DNA of 64,000 nucleotides from CAWGXZ01 sp963826695 (lineage in GTDB: Bacteria > Pseudomonadota > Gammaproteobacteria > Burkholderiales > Burkholderiaceae_C): contig CAWGXZ010000002.1 in NCBI GenBank assembly GCA_963826695.1, positions 56,344 to 120,343 of the forward strand, read 5' to 3'. Positions within the stretch are counted from its first letter, which is position 1. The number at the start of each line of letters is the position of its first letter. The position numbers and the translations under genes are program-made. Under the pieces are notes generated by a model. That model had not been told where the DNA came from. It saw only the letters and a list, made by a program, of their open reading frames with translations, and ran no database searches. Shown here piece by piece: positions 28,023-38,015 of the stretch.

Positions 28023-28071
28023 CCTGTCGGTCGAAAAGGCGAAATAACCGGGCGTGAAGTCGGCGGCACGG

Positions 28072-29181
28072 CTAACGCCGTTGCTTCGCCGACCGCGCCT
28101 CGATCCCCAAGCTGTACCTCGACATTGCGAAGCAGCCGCCGAAGTAGATCGCGGTGATGAACAGGTAGGCCTCGATCTTGAACGGCCGCCAGTTCGCATC
28201 CGAATTCAGCGCCAGTCCGAGCGCGCCGGTCAGCTCGTACAGCGAGACGATCGTCACCAGCGAGGTGTCCTTGAAGATCGCGATGAAGCTGTTCATGATC
28301 CCCGGCACGACGATCGCGAGGGCCTGCGGCAGGACGACCTGGCGCTGCGTCGCCCAGGCGCCGAGGCCGAGCGCCTGCGCCGCTTCGACCTGGCCGCGAG
28401 GAATGGCCTGCAGGCCGCCGCGCACCACCTCGGCGAGGTAGGCGGCCGAGAACAGCACCAGACCGACCAGCACGCGGATCAGCACGTCCGGCGACCAGCC
28501 AGCCGGCATGAACAGCGGAAACATGAACGAAGCCATGAACAGCACCGAGATCAGCGGCACGCCGCGAACCAGTTCGATGTAGACGGTGCACAGGGCGCGG
28601 ATCACCGGCAGCTGCGAGCGTCGGCCGAGCGCCACCCCCACCGCCAGCGGACCCGCCAGCACGATGGCGAAGACGGCAAGCAGGATCGTCAGTGGCAAGC
28701 CGCCCCAAAGGTCGGTCGGCACCCGCGACAGGCCGGCGACGCCTCCCACCATCAGCGCCAGAAACACGGCGAGCACCGCCAGCCAGAGCGGCAGCAGCCA
28801 GGCGCGCCAGCAACGTCGCATGCCGCTCAGCGCGAGCACGCCGACCAGCAGTGCGGTGGCGAGCACCGGCCGCCACTGCTCGGCGAAGGGATAGCGGCCG
28901 AAGAGGATCAGCCGGGCCTTCTCGGCCACGACGCCCCAGCAGGCACCCAGGCCGCGCGCCGCCTGGCAGGCATCGGCATCGGGCCGGAACACCGCCTGCA
29001 GCACGCCCCAGTCGACGATCGCGCTGCCCGCACGCGCGGCGATCAGGACGATCAACAGCGTCGCCAGGGCGCTGCCCCAGCTGCCGAACAGGTTCGCCCG
29101 CAACCTGGCGAGCAGGCCGCGGCTGCTTCGAGGCGGCAGCCGGGGTGCGATCGGCTGCAGGCGCACGGTGCCGCCCTTCAC
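28072..29181 (-). CDS. aapM: General L-amino acid ABC transporter permease AapM
   Basis: This 369-aa inner-membrane permease is longer than GltK/GlnP types because of an N-terminal extension with extra helices, as in AapM/BztC. The core has TILLAVFAIVLAGPLAVG, VIRALCTVYIELVRGVPLI and the EAA-loop QVEAAQALGLGAWATQRQVV followed by LPQALAIVVPG. It pairs with AapQ to form the channel. The start is a GTG overlapping the aapQ stop (GTGA); no ATG is available at the right place. It is the last gene of the merged operon and converges on the Kelch gene. Confidence 0.92.
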   Translation of the reverse strand: MKGGTVRLQPIAPRLPPRSSRGLLARLRANLFGSWGSALATLLIVLIAARAGSAIVDWGVLQAVFRPDADACQAARGLGACWGVVAEKARLILFGRYPFAEQWRPVLATALLVGVLALSGMRRCWRAWLLPLWLAVLAVFLALMVGGVAGLSRVPTDLWGGLPLTILLAVFAIVLAGPLAVGVALGRRSQLPVIRALCTVYIELVRGVPLISVLFMASFMFPLFMPAGWSPDVLIRVLVGLVLFSAAYLAEVVRGGLQAIPRGQVEAAQALGLGAWATQRQVVLPQALAIVVPGIMNSFIAIFKDTSLVTIVSLYELTGALGLALNSDANWRPFKIEAYLFITAIYFGGCFAMSRYSLGIEARSAKQRR

Positions 29182-30353
29182 CGCTCGCGGATCGCCGTGC
29201 GGCGGTTGTAGGCGTTCATCAGCGCCGCCGTGCCGAGCGACATCGTCAGGTAGACGGCCATGATCACCGCAACGCACTCGACCGCCCGGCCGGTCTGATT
29301 CAGGGTCGTGCTGGCAATCGACACCACGTCCGGGTAGCCGATCGCCACCGCCAGCGACGAGTTCTTGCTCAGGTTGAGGTACTGGCCGGTGAGCGGCGGC
29401 ACGATCACCCGCAGCGCCTGCGGCAGGACGACGAGCCGCAGCGACTGGCGCCGCGACAGGCCGAGGCTGGCGGCGGCTTCGACCTGGCCGGTTGCCACCG
29501 CAGCAAGGCCCGCCCGCACCACTTCGGCGATGAAGGCCGCCGTGTAGAGCACCAGGCCGAACAGCAGCGCCAGGAATTCCGGGGTCGCCGAAGCGCCGCC
29601 GCTGAGCAGGAAGCCGTCCTGCACCGGCACGCTCCACTGCGACGGTGCACCGCCCGCGGCCCAGCCGATGGCAGTCGCTGCGACGACGATCGCCAGCGGC
29701 ACGGCCACCCGGCTCGGCATCCGGCCGGTGGCCTCGAAGCGCCTGCGCGCCGCCCGCCGCCAGGCCCAGCCGATCGCCAGCCCGAGCGCCATGCCGGCGG
29801 CAGCCACGGCGTGACCCGCCTCCCACACCGGCAGCGGAAACGACGCGCCGTTCTTGCTCAGGCGAAAGCCACCGGCGGCCATCGCGCGGTCGGCGTCGGG
29901 CAGCCACTCGGTCAGGAGCAAGTACCACATCAGCAGCTGCAGCAACAGCGGCACATTGCGAAACAGCTCGACATAGCCGTAGCAGAGGCCCCTCACGATG
30001 GCGTTGCGCGCGCTGCGGCCGACACCGATGGCGCCGCCGAGCAGCGTCGCCAGCACCACGCCGAGCAGCGCCACGCGCAGCGTGTTGAGCACGCCGACGG
30101 CAATCGCCTTCCAGTAGGGGTCGGACGGCTGGTAGCCGATCAGCGTTTCGCCGATGTCGAAGCCGGCCGGGTCGCCGAGGAAGTCGAAACCGCTCTGGAT
30201 GCCGCGCGCCGCCATGTTGGCCAGCGTGTTGTGGGCGAGCGCTGCAACCGCGAGCACCACGACCCCCAGCGCGAGGGCCTGGTAGATCAGCCCCCGGAGC
30301 GCACCATTGCGCCAGCGCCGCAGCGGCGGTGGCCTGCGCTCAGCGGCCGGCAT
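29178..30353 (-). CDS. aapQ: General L-amino acid ABC transporter permease AapQ
   Basis: This 391-aa permease has the AapQ/BztB layout: a first helix (ALALGVVVLAVAALAHNTL) and a large periplasmic insertion. Then come GVLNTLRVALLGVVLATLLG, YVELFRNVPLLLQL, and the EAA motif EAAASLGLSRRQSLRLVVLP with QALRVIVPPLTGQYLNL. The start MPAAERRPPPLRRW is chosen because upstream sequence in the frame has no homology. It overlaps aapM by 4 bp and lies 164 bp downstream of aapJ. Confidence 0.92.
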   Translation of the reverse strand: MPAAERRPPPLRRWRNGALRGLIYQALALGVVVLAVAALAHNTLANMAARGIQSGFDFLGDPAGFDIGETLIGYQPSDPYWKAIAVGVLNTLRVALLGVVLATLLGGAIGVGRSARNAIVRGLCYGYVELFRNVPLLLQLLMWYLLLTEWLPDADRAMAAGGFRLSKNGASFPLPVWEAGHAVAAAGMALGLAIGWAWRRAARRRFEATGRMPSRVAVPLAIVVAATAIGWAAGGAPSQWSVPVQDGFLLSGGASATPEFLALLFGLVLYTAAFIAEVVRAGLAAVATGQVEAAASLGLSRRQSLRLVVLPQALRVIVPPLTGQYLNLSKNSSLAVAIGYPDVVSIASTTLNQTGRAVECVAVIMAVYLTMSLGTAALMNAYNRRTAIRER

Positions 30354-30517
30354 TGCGCAGGGTGCACAGCCGACCCGCCGTGCCCGGCGCGCTGCGAGGC
30401 GGTGACGATTCCGTCGCCAGCGGGTCGAGCTGGCGTCGAGGAGCGCCGCCGTACGCAGGTTCGGTGCACACCGCAAGCGTCGGATCGCCCCGCGCAGCAG
30501 AGAAATTCACCGCCTGG

Positions 30518-31546
30518 TCAGCGCACCGGCGGCGCGTACAGGATGCCACCCTTGTTCCACAGGTTGTTGAGTCCGCGCGGCAGGTTCACGGCCGAGCGAG
30601 CGCCGAGGTTGCGCTCGAACATCTCGCCGTAGTTGCCGGTGGTGCGGATGGCCCGCACCATCCAGTCCTTGTCGAGGCCGAGCAGCTTGCCGGTGTCCTC
30701 CACCTTGCCGAGCAGTCGGCCGATCGCCGGGTCGGTGGTTTCGGCCGCCATCTTGTCGACGTTGGCCTGGGTGATGCCGTACTCCTCGGCCTCGATCAGC
30801 CCGAAGGTGACCCACTTGGCGATGGCGAACCACTCGTCGTCGCCGCGGCGCACCGCCGGGCCGAGCGGCTCCTTCGAGATCAGCTGCGGCAGCACGACAT
30901 GCTCCTTCGGATCGCGGGCTTCCTTGCTGCGGATCGACGCCAACCCCGACGCATCGGTGGTGTAGGCGGTGCAGCGGCCGGCGAAGTAGGCGCCGGTCGC
31001 CGCATCGAACTTCTCGAACACCACCGGCTTGAGCGCCAGGTTGCGGGCGCGCGAGAAGTCGCTCAGGTTCTTCTCGGTGGTGGTGCCCGACTGCACGCAG
31101 ACCGTCGCGCCCTTGAGCTGGGCGACGTTCGTCACCTTGCTCTTCACCGGCACCATGAAGCCCTGGCCGTCGTAGTAGGTGGTGGCGATGAAGTGCAGGC
31201 CGAGCGAGGCGTCGCGGGTCAGCGTCCAGGTGGTGTTGCGCGACAGGATGTCGATCTCGCCCGACTGCAGCGCGGTGAAGCGCTGGGTGGCGTTCAGCGG
31301 CACCCACTTGACCTTGCTGCCGTCGCCGAGCACCGCCGCTGCGATGGCGCGGCAGATGTCGACATCGAGTCCCGACCAGCTGCCGTTGCTGTCGGCCTGG
31401 GCAAAGCCGGCGAGGCCGGTGTTGACGCCGCAGACGAGCTGGCCGCGCTGGCGGATCTGGTCGAGCGTCTTGCCGGCATGGGCCGGCAGCGCGGCGAGCA
31501 GCGTCAAGGCTGCCGCGGCGACTGCGGCGAGCGGATTCGTCTTCAT
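30518..31546 (-). CDS. aapJ: General L-amino acid-binding periplasmic protein AapJ
   Basis: This 342-aa solute-binding protein has a cleaved signal peptide (cleavage near ALPAHA-G, residue 24). Family features are LDQIRQRGQLVCGVNTGLAGF, GLDVDICRAIAAAVLG, LNATQRFTALQSGEIDIL and YYDGQGFMV, which match AapJ/BztA closely. It captures a broad range of L-amino acids for AapQM. It starts 12 bp after the gltL stop, so both transport systems seem to share one transcript. Confidence 0.93.
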   Translation of the reverse strand: MKTNPLAAVAAAALTLLAALPAHAGKTLDQIRQRGQLVCGVNTGLAGFAQADSNGSWSGLDVDICRAIAAAVLGDGSKVKWVPLNATQRFTALQSGEIDILSRNTTWTLTRDASLGLHFIATTYYDGQGFMVPVKSKVTNVAQLKGATVCVQSGTTTEKNLSDFSRARNLALKPVVFEKFDAATGAYFAGRCTAYTTDASGLASIRSKEARDPKEHVVLPQLISKEPLGPAVRRGDDEWFAIAKWVTFGLIEAEEYGITQANVDKMAAETTDPAIGRLLGKVEDTGKLLGLDKDWMVRAIRTTGNYGEMFERNLGARSAVNLPRGLNNLWNKGGILYAPPVR

Positions 31547-31558
31547 AACGGGTGCGAT

Positions 31559-32293
<735 letters not shown>

Positions 32294-32302
32294 GGCGAAC
32301 CC

Positions 32303-32968
32303 TTAGCGGATGATCCGGATCTTGTTCTGCAGCCGGCGCACGAGCATCGACAGGCTGAAGCAGATCGCGAAATAGACGACGGCAGCGACGAGGTAGGTCT
32401 CGACCGGCCGGTTGAAGTTCTTGCCGGCGATCTCGAAGCCCTTCAGCAGGTCGTAGGCGCCGATCGCGTAGACCAGCGACGTGTCCTGGAACAGGATGAT
32501 CGTCTGCGTCAGCAGCACCGGCAGCATGTTGCGGAAGGCCTGCGGCAGGACGACCAGCTGCATGCACTGCTTGTAGGTCATGCCGACCGCGTAGCCGGCG
32601 TGAACCTGGCCGCGCGACACCGACTGGATACCGGCGCGCATGATCTCCGAGTAGTAGGCGGCCTCGAAGACGGTGAAGGTGATGATCGCCGACAGCTCGG
32701 CGCCCATCGGCCGGCCGATCAGCAGCGGGATCAGCAGGAAGAACCAGAGGATCACCATCACCAGCGGAATCGAGCGCAGCGTGTTGACGTAGAACGCCGC
32801 CGGCATGACCAGCCACTTCTTGCCCGAAAGCCGCATCAGCGCGATCAGCGTGCCGAGTGCGATGCCGCCGACCATGGCGACCAGCGTCAGCTGCACCGAA
32901 AACACCAGCCCCTTGAGGACGAAGGCGGTGATCGTTTCCCAGCTGAGGAAGCCGAAGTCGAGGTTCAT
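32303..32968 (-). CDS. gltK: Glutamate/aspartate ABC transporter permease GltK
   Basis: This 221-aa inner-membrane permease has about five helices. Landmarks are VNTLRSIPLVMVILWFF, EAAYYSEIMRAGIQSV and the EAA motif QVHAGYAVGMTYKQCMQLVV with LPQAFRNMLPVLLTQ. The ATG overlaps the gltJ stop (ATGA). The frame continues far upstream but is only the shadow of gltJ and gltI. It forms the translocation pore with GltJ. Confidence 0.94.
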   Translation of the reverse strand: MNLDFGFLSWETITAFVLKGLVFSVQLTLVAMVGGIALGTLIALMRLSGKKWLVMPAAFYVNTLRSIPLVMVILWFFLLIPLLIGRPMGAELSAIITFTVFEAAYYSEIMRAGIQSVSRGQVHAGYAVGMTYKQCMQLVVLPQAFRNMLPVLLTQTIILFQDTSLVYAIGAYDLLKGFEIAGKNFNRPVETYLVAAVVYFAICFSLSMLVRRLQNKIRIIR

Positions 32969-33675
32969 TTGCTGCCCCCGATCATCCCGGGTACCTGGAC
33001 CCGTTTCTCGATCAACAGCGCGACGCGATTGATCGCGAACGCCGAGATGAAATAGAGCGCGGTCACCGCCAGGTAGACCTCGATGCCGCGCGAAGTCTCC
33101 TCCTGCGCCTGCATGGCGAACATCGTCAGCTCGGGAACGCTCACCGCAAAGGCGACCGCCGAGTTCTTGATGATGTTCATCGACTCGCTGGTCAGCGGCG
33201 GTATGACGATGCGAAAGGCCATCGGCAGCAGCACATGGCGGTAGGTCTGGCCGAGCGTCAGCCCGACCGCCAGCCCGGCGTAGCGCTGGCCTTTCGGCAA
33301 GGTCTGGATGCCGGCCTTGACCTGCTCCGACACCCGCGCCGAGGTAAAGAAGCCGAGCGCGAAGACGACCAGCAGAAAACTCGGTACCTGCCGCAGGCTC
33401 AGGAACAGCGACGGCAGCACGTGGTACCAGAGGAAGACCTGCACCAGCAACGGAACGTTGCGGAACAGCTCGGTCCAGGTGTTGCCGATCGCCACCAGTG
33501 CCCGGCTCGGCGTCGTTCGCGCGATGCCCATCAGCGAGCCGACGACCAGCGCCACGATCAGCGCGAGCGCCGAGACCGACAGCGTCCAGCCCCACGCCGA
33601 CCACAGCCAGTCGAGGTAGGTGCGGCCGCCGCCGGTGTCCTGCAGGAAGACCTGCCAGTCCCATTTGCTGTTCAA
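32965..33675 (-). CDS. gltJ: Glutamate/aspartate ABC transporter permease GltJ
   Basis: This 236-aa permease starts MNSKWDWQVFLQ, and the next lines read DTGGGRTYLDWLWSAWGWTL, a GltJ-like opening. TELFRNVPLLVQVFLWYHVLP, ARVSEQVKAGIQTLPKGQ and YRHVLLPMAFRIVIPPLTSE give the polar-amino-acid permease pattern. It is separated from gltI by 90 bp that contain a strong hairpin and overlaps gltK by 4 bp. Confidence 0.94.
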   Translation of the reverse strand: MNSKWDWQVFLQDTGGGRTYLDWLWSAWGWTLSVSALALIVALVVGSLMGIARTTPSRALVAIGNTWTELFRNVPLLVQVFLWYHVLPSLFLSLRQVPSFLLVVFALGFFTSARVSEQVKAGIQTLPKGQRYAGLAVGLTLGQTYRHVLLPMAFRIVIPPLTSESMNIIKNSAVAFAVSVPELTMFAMQAQEETSRGIEVYLAVTALYFISAFAINRVALLIEKRVQVPGMIGGSK

Positions 33676-33743
33676 GGATCTCCTCCTGCCGGCGCGAGGC
33701 CGTCAAAGAAAAGGCGCGACGCCGTCTGCCCGCGCCGCGCCGT

Positions 33744-33761
33744 CCGGGGTGACGACCCCGG
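33744..33761 (-). terminator. Hairpin after gltI, probable partial terminator or mRNA-stability element
   Basis: CCGGGGT and ACCCCGG form a perfect 7-bp stem around a 4-base loop 5 bp past the gltI stop. A smaller GGCG-TCG-CGCC stem followed by TTTTC comes about 40 bp further. Hairpins between a binding-protein gene and its permease genes are common in ABC operons and raise the binding protein relative to the membrane parts; that role here is inference. Confidence 0.55.
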
Positions 33762-33765
33762 GCTT

Positions 33766-34668
33766 TTACATCTTCTTCAGATACTCTTCCATCGGGTCGG
33801 CGTTCGGGCTCTTCAGCACCGCCTTCAGTGCATCGCTCATCGGCAGGTTCAGCTTCGCGCCGCTCGGTGGCGTCGGCTGCAGGAACCACTTGTCGTAGAG
33901 CTGGTTGATTTCGCCGGACTTGGTCATTTGCGCGATCGTCTGGTTGACGATCTTCAGGAGGCCCGCGTCGTCCTTGCGCACCATGATGGCAATCGGCTCG
34001 ATCGAGACCGGCTCGCCGACGATCTTGTAGTCGGCCGGATTCTTCGAACGCGCAATCAGCCCGGCGAGCAGGCTGCCGTCCATGACGAACGCGTCGGCGC
34101 GGCCCGACTCGACCAGCAGGAAGCTGTCGGAGTGGTCCTTGCCGAACAGTTCGTTGAACTCGAGCCCCTGCGCGCGCTTGTTCTTGCGCAGCGTCTGCAC
34201 CGAGGTCGTGCCGGTCGTCGTCGCCACCGTCTTGCCCTTCAGGTCGGCAAGCGACTTGATCGGCGAGCTCGCCTTGACGGCCATCCGCACCTCTTCCACA
34301 AAGGTCGTGTTGGCGAAGCTCACGTCCTTGGCGCGGGTGGCGTTGTTGGTGGTCGAGCCGCATTCGATGTCGACGGTGCCGTTCTGCACCAGCGAAATGC
34401 GGTTCTGCGAGGTCACCGGCTGGTACTTCACCGTCAGTTTCTTGCCGACGGCCTTCTCGACGTTCTCGATCGCGCGCTCGCAGATTGCAACGTGATAGCC
34501 GACGTACTTCGAACCGCCGAGCGTGTACGACAGCACGCCGGAGGATTCGCGCACGCCCATCGTGATCGTGCCGCTGTCCTTGACCTTGGCCAGCGTCTCC
34601 TGGGCCTGGGCCATGCCGGCGGCGCCCGCGGCGATCAGCGCGGCAAGCGCGCATATGGTCTTCTTCAT
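33766..34668 (-). CDS. gltI: Glutamate/aspartate-binding periplasmic protein
   Basis: This 300-aa protein has a signal peptide (MKKTICALAALIAAGAAGMA, cleavage near QAQ-ETL). It continues TLAKVKDSGTITMGVRESSG, VGYHVAICERAIENV, the NRISLVQNGTVDIECGSTTN ligand-binding patch and FANTTFVEEVRM, all GltI-like. It delivers acidic amino acids to GltJK. It is the first gene of the gltIJKL-aapJQM run; its promoter should lie in the 153 bp upstream (34669-34821), where I see no clear operator. Confidence 0.94.
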   Translation of the reverse strand: MKKTICALAALIAAGAAGMAQAQETLAKVKDSGTITMGVRESSGVLSYTLGGSKYVGYHVAICERAIENVEKAVGKKLTVKYQPVTSQNRISLVQNGTVDIECGSTTNNATRAKDVSFANTTFVEEVRMAVKASSPIKSLADLKGKTVATTTGTTSVQTLRKNKRAQGLEFNELFGKDHSDSFLLVESGRADAFVMDGSLLAGLIARSKNPADYKIVGEPVSIEPIAIMVRKDDAGLLKIVNQTIAQMTKSGEINQLYDKWFLQPTPPSGAKLNLPMSDALKAVLKSPNADPMEEYLKKM

Positions 34669-34821
34669 CGGGTCTCCTTGAGAGGTTGTTGCGCAACGCG
34701 CGGTACACCAACGCGATGCTCGGGTCGTGCGCCGACCGGGAAAACACCCGGACGCAAGCAGCGTGCCATTGTGCGCGGCAATTGACAGCTCATCGGGCTC
34801 GGCAAGAAGGCAGGCTGCGCT

Positions 34822-36693
34822 TCAGGCAGCACCGGTTGCTCCGGATGTGACATTTTGGGCCGCTGCGGCGTCGCCGCGCCCCTGCTGCTGCAGCCGCCAC
34901 ATCTGCGCATAACGGCCGTCGGCCGCAAGCAGTTCCCGGTGCGTGCCGCGCTCGACGATCTGCCCCTGCTCCATCACCAGGATCTGGTGCGCATCGACCA
35001 CCGTCGAAAGGCGGTGCGCGATCACCAGCGCGGTGCGGTCGCGCGCAGCAGCGCGCAGTTCGGCCTGGATGGCGCGCTCGTTGGCCGAGTCGAGTGCCGA
35101 GGTCGCCTCGTCGAAGATCAGCAGCGGCGGATTCTTCAGCAGCGTGCGGGCGATCGCGACACGCTGCTTCTCGCCGCCGGAAAGCTTGAGGCCGCGCTCG
35201 CCGACCATCGTCTCGTAGCCCTTCGGCGTCGAGGCGATGAACGCGTGGATGTGCGCCGCCCTGGCCGCCGCTTCGACTTCGGCGCGGCCGCGGTTCGTGC
35301 GCCCGTAGGCGATGTTGTATTGGACGGTGTCGTTGAAGAGCACCGTGTCCTGCGGAACGATACCGATCGACTCGCGCAGGCTCTGCTGCGTGACCGAGCG
35401 GATGTCCTGGCCGTCGATCGAAATGCCGCCCGAGTCGACGTCGTAGAAGCGGAACAGCAGCCGCGCCAGCGTGCTCTTGCCGGCGCCCGACGGGCCGACC
35501 ACCGCCACCGTCTTGCCGGCGGGGATTTCGAACGAGATGCCGTGCAGGATCGAGCGGTCGCGGTCGTAGCCGAAGCGCACGTCGTCGAAGCGGACATGCG
35601 CGCCCGCCGGCAGCAGCGGCTTGGCGTCGGGCGCATCGGCCACCTCGCGGTGCTGGCCGAGCAGCGCGAACATCTTCTCCATGTCGATCATCGACTGCTT
35701 GATCTCGCGGTAGATGACGCCCAGGAAGTTGAGCGGGATGTAGAGCTGGATCATCAGCGCGTTGACCAGCACCAGGTCGCCGAGCGTCAGGCTGCCATCG
35801 ACGACACCGAGCGTCGCACGCCAGAGCAGCAGCGTCACGGCGACGGCGATGATCAGGCTCTGGCCGAGGTTGAGCAGCGAGAGCGAGGTCTGCGACTTGA
35901 TCGACGCCTTTTCCAGCGCCTGCAGGTTGACGTCGTAGCGTGCCTGCTCGAAACGCTCGTTGGAGAAGTACTTGACCGTCTCGTAGTTGATCAGCGCGTC
36001 GATGGCCCGGGTGTTGGCCTTCGAGTCCTGCTCGTTCATCGCCCGGCGGAAGTGCGTGCGCCATTCGGTCACCGACACCGTGTAGCCGATGTAGAGCAGC
36101 AGCGCGCCGAAGGTGATCGCCGCGAACCAGCCGTCGAAGCGCGTCGCCAGCAGCACGATGACCAGCGTGATCTCGACCAGCGTCGGTGCGATGTTGTAGA
36201 TGGTGTAGTTGAGCAGCGACTGGATCGACCGCGAGCCGCGCTCGATGTCGCGCGACACGCCGCCGGTCTGCCGCTCGAGGTGGAAACGCAGGCTGAGTGC
36301 CAGCAGGTGCTCGAAGGCTTCGAGCGACACGCGCCGGGCGATCCGCGCTGCCACCGGGTAGAAGAGGAATTCGCGCAGTTCGGTAAACAGCGTCACCGAG
36401 ACGCGCAGCGCGCCGTAGCCGACGAGCAGCGCCACCGGCACCGCAAGCGCGATGCGCGGATCGCCCGGCTTCAGGTCGAGCGCATCGACGATCTGCTTCA
36501 GCACCAGCGGAACACCGATGTTGGCAACTTTCGCCGCGACCAGGAAGGCGAGTGCCACGCCGACGCGCCAGCGCCAGCGCCACAGGTAGGGCAGGAGCTT
36601 CTTCAGCGTCGCCCAGTCGGAGCCGGGCGGGCGGAGCGGCGGTGGCGTGCCGGCAAACGGCGCGTGCGCGGCGGCGGCATGAGAGGGGCGCAT
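34822..36693 (-). CDS. Atm1-type ABC exporter (fused membrane and ATPase domains)
   Basis: This protein is 623 aa. Residues about 40-330 form six helices of the type-I exporter fold, with TELREFLFYPVAARIARRVS, LERQTGGVSRDIERGSR and DALINYETVKYFSNE, which are hallmarks of the Atm1/HMT1 heavy-metal or glutathione-conjugate branch. The C-terminal ATPase has Walker A GPSGAGKST, Q-loop GIVPQDTVLFNDT, signature LSGGEKQRVAIART, Walker B LLIFDEATSALD and the H-loop IAHRLST. Relatives export glutathione-linked metal or sulfur compounds. The ATG at 36693 is preferred; a TTG at 36738 keeps the frame open. It is divergent from the thioesterase gene. Confidence 0.9.
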   Translation of the reverse strand: MRPSHAAAAHAPFAGTPPPLRPPGSDWATLKKLLPYLWRWRWRVGVALAFLVAAKVANIGVPLVLKQIVDALDLKPGDPRIALAVPVALLVGYGALRVSVTLFTELREFLFYPVAARIARRVSLEAFEHLLALSLRFHLERQTGGVSRDIERGSRSIQSLLNYTIYNIAPTLVEITLVIVLLATRFDGWFAAITFGALLLYIGYTVSVTEWRTHFRRAMNEQDSKANTRAIDALINYETVKYFSNERFEQARYDVNLQALEKASIKSQTSLSLLNLGQSLIIAVAVTLLLWRATLGVVDGSLTLGDLVLVNALMIQLYIPLNFLGVIYREIKQSMIDMEKMFALLGQHREVADAPDAKPLLPAGAHVRFDDVRFGYDRDRSILHGISFEIPAGKTVAVVGPSGAGKSTLARLLFRFYDVDSGGISIDGQDIRSVTQQSLRESIGIVPQDTVLFNDTVQYNIAYGRTNRGRAEVEAAARAAHIHAFIASTPKGYETMVGERGLKLSGGEKQRVAIARTLLKNPPLLIFDEATSALDSANERAIQAELRAAARDRTALVIAHRLSTVVDAHQILVMEQGQIVERGTHRELLAADGRYAQMWRLQQQGRGDAAAAQNVTSGATGAA

Positions 36694-36758
36694 GGGCGGA
36701 CCAGGGCGGCGCGAGATGCGCGTGGAAGAATTCGGCAACCGAACGGAGAGGAACGAAT

Positions 36759-37193
36759 ATGCCCGAGATTTCAGCCCGGCCCGGCGCGCCGGTCGACAAG
36801 CCGGCTCCGGTGCGTCTGCCCGACGACCAGGCGCTGGTGATGCGCGTGATGCCGATGCCCGCCGATGCCAACGGCAACGGCGACATCTTCGGCGGCTGGA
36901 TCATGGCGCAGGTCGACCTGGCCGGCGCGGTGCTGCCGGCGCGCATCGTCAAGGGGCGGCTGGCAACCGTCGCGGTCAACGAGTTCATCTTCAAGCAGCC
37001 CGTCTCGGTCGGCGACCTGCTCAGCTTCTATGCCAAGGTCGAGCGCGTCGGCCGCACCTCGGTCACCGTGCGCGTCGAGGTCTATGCCGAGCGCAACCCG
37101 GCGAACTTGCACGTGGTGAAGGTGACCGAGGCGAATCTGACGTACGTGGCGATCGACCGGAACGGAAAGCCGCGGGAGTTTTCGAAGGATTAA
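36759..37193 (+). CDS. YciA-family acyl-CoA thioesterase
   Basis: This 144-aa hotdog-fold thioesterase reads VMRVMPMPADANGNGDIFGG, WIMAQVDLAGA, VAVNEFIFKQPVSVGDLLSF and VKVTEANLTYVAID. The ANGNGDIFGGW segment holds the catalytic Asp of this hexameric family, which hydrolyses short- and medium-chain acyl-CoAs in the cytoplasm. A GGAGAGG ribosome site lies about 10 bp before the ATG. It stands alone, divergent from the exporter and convergent with the enoyl-CoA hydratase gene. Confidence 0.92.
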   Translation: MPEISARPGAPVDKPAPVRLPDDQALVMRVMPMPADANGNGDIFGGWIMAQVDLAGAVLPARIVKGRLATVAVNEFIFKQPVSVGDLLSFYAKVERVGRTSVTVRVEVYAERNPANLHVVKVTEANLTYVAIDRNGKPREFSKD

Positions 37194-37238
37194 GCTGCCC
37201 TCTACAGGGACAACGCCCCCGAGGACCTCTTCCAGCGC

Positions 37239-38015
37239 CTAAACCAGCTTCGAAAAATCCGGCTTGCGCTTTTCGATGAACGCCTGAAGCGCCTCGCTCG
37301 CTTCGGGTCCGCCGAGCCGTTCGGCGAACACCTTGGCCTCGGCGGCGATGGCCTCGCGCAATGGCCCCGCCATGGCGCGGCGCAGCAGCTTCTTGGTCTC
37401 GCGCACGGCAACCGGCGGCAGCCGATTGAAACGCTCGGCGATCCGGCGCGCATGGTTGACCACCTCGCCAGCCGGCAGCACGGCGTTGGCGAACCCGAAT
37501 TCGACCGCGTCGGCGCCGCTCATCGGATCGCCGAGCAACAGCTTCTCGGCCGCGCGCACCCGGCCCAACAGTTGGGGAAGGATCAGACTCGAGCCGAACT
37601 CGGGCACGAGCCCCAGGCTGACGAACGGCATCGCGATCCGCGCATCGTCGGCCACATAGACCAAGTCGCAATGCAACAGCATCGTTGCACCGATACCGAC
37701 CGCCGGGCCGGTCACCGCCGCGACCAGCGGCTTCTCGAGAGCGAGTACGGCCTCCATCAGTTGCAGCGCGGGCGAGGTGGAGGCGCTCTCGCCCGGCGCC
37801 GGCACGCGGGCGAGGAATTCGTCGATGTCGTTGCCCGAGCTGAACATCCCCGGCTGGCCGGTGACGAGCACAGCGCGCACCGACGCGTCGGCGTCGGCGG
37901 CGCGCAGCGCATCGGCAAATGCCGCGTACATCGCGCCGGTAAAGGCATTCTTCTTCTCGGGCCGCGCGATCTCGATCGTCGCGACGCCGTTGAAGGTTGC
38001 AGTTCTGATCGTCAT
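37239..38015 (-). CDS. Enoyl-CoA hydratase/isomerase family protein
   Basis: This 258-aa crotonase-fold protein has the N-terminal EIARPEKKNAFTGAMY, an oxyanion-hole segment GMFSSGNDIDEFL, and KPLVAAVTGPAVGIGATMLLHCDLVY (second oxyanion Gly). PFVSLGLVPEFGSSLILPQL follows. The usual hydratase glutamate pair is only partly present (VPE at the second site), so it may be an isomerase-like (PaaG/Eci-like) member. The ATG at 38015 starts the homologous part; the frame upstream has no resemblance. It probably acts in beta-oxidation with other acyl-CoA genes in this region. Confidence 0.88.
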   Translation of the reverse strand: MTIRTATFNGVATIEIARPEKKNAFTGAMYAAFADALRAADADASVRAVLVTGQPGMFSSGNDIDEFLARVPAPGESASTSPALQLMEAVLALEKPLVAAVTGPAVGIGATMLLHCDLVYVADDARIAMPFVSLGLVPEFGSSLILPQLLGRVRAAEKLLLGDPMSGADAVEFGFANAVLPAGEVVNHARRIAERFNRLPPVAVRETKKLLRRAMAGPLREAIAAEAKVFAERLGGPEASEALQAFIEKRKPDFSKLV

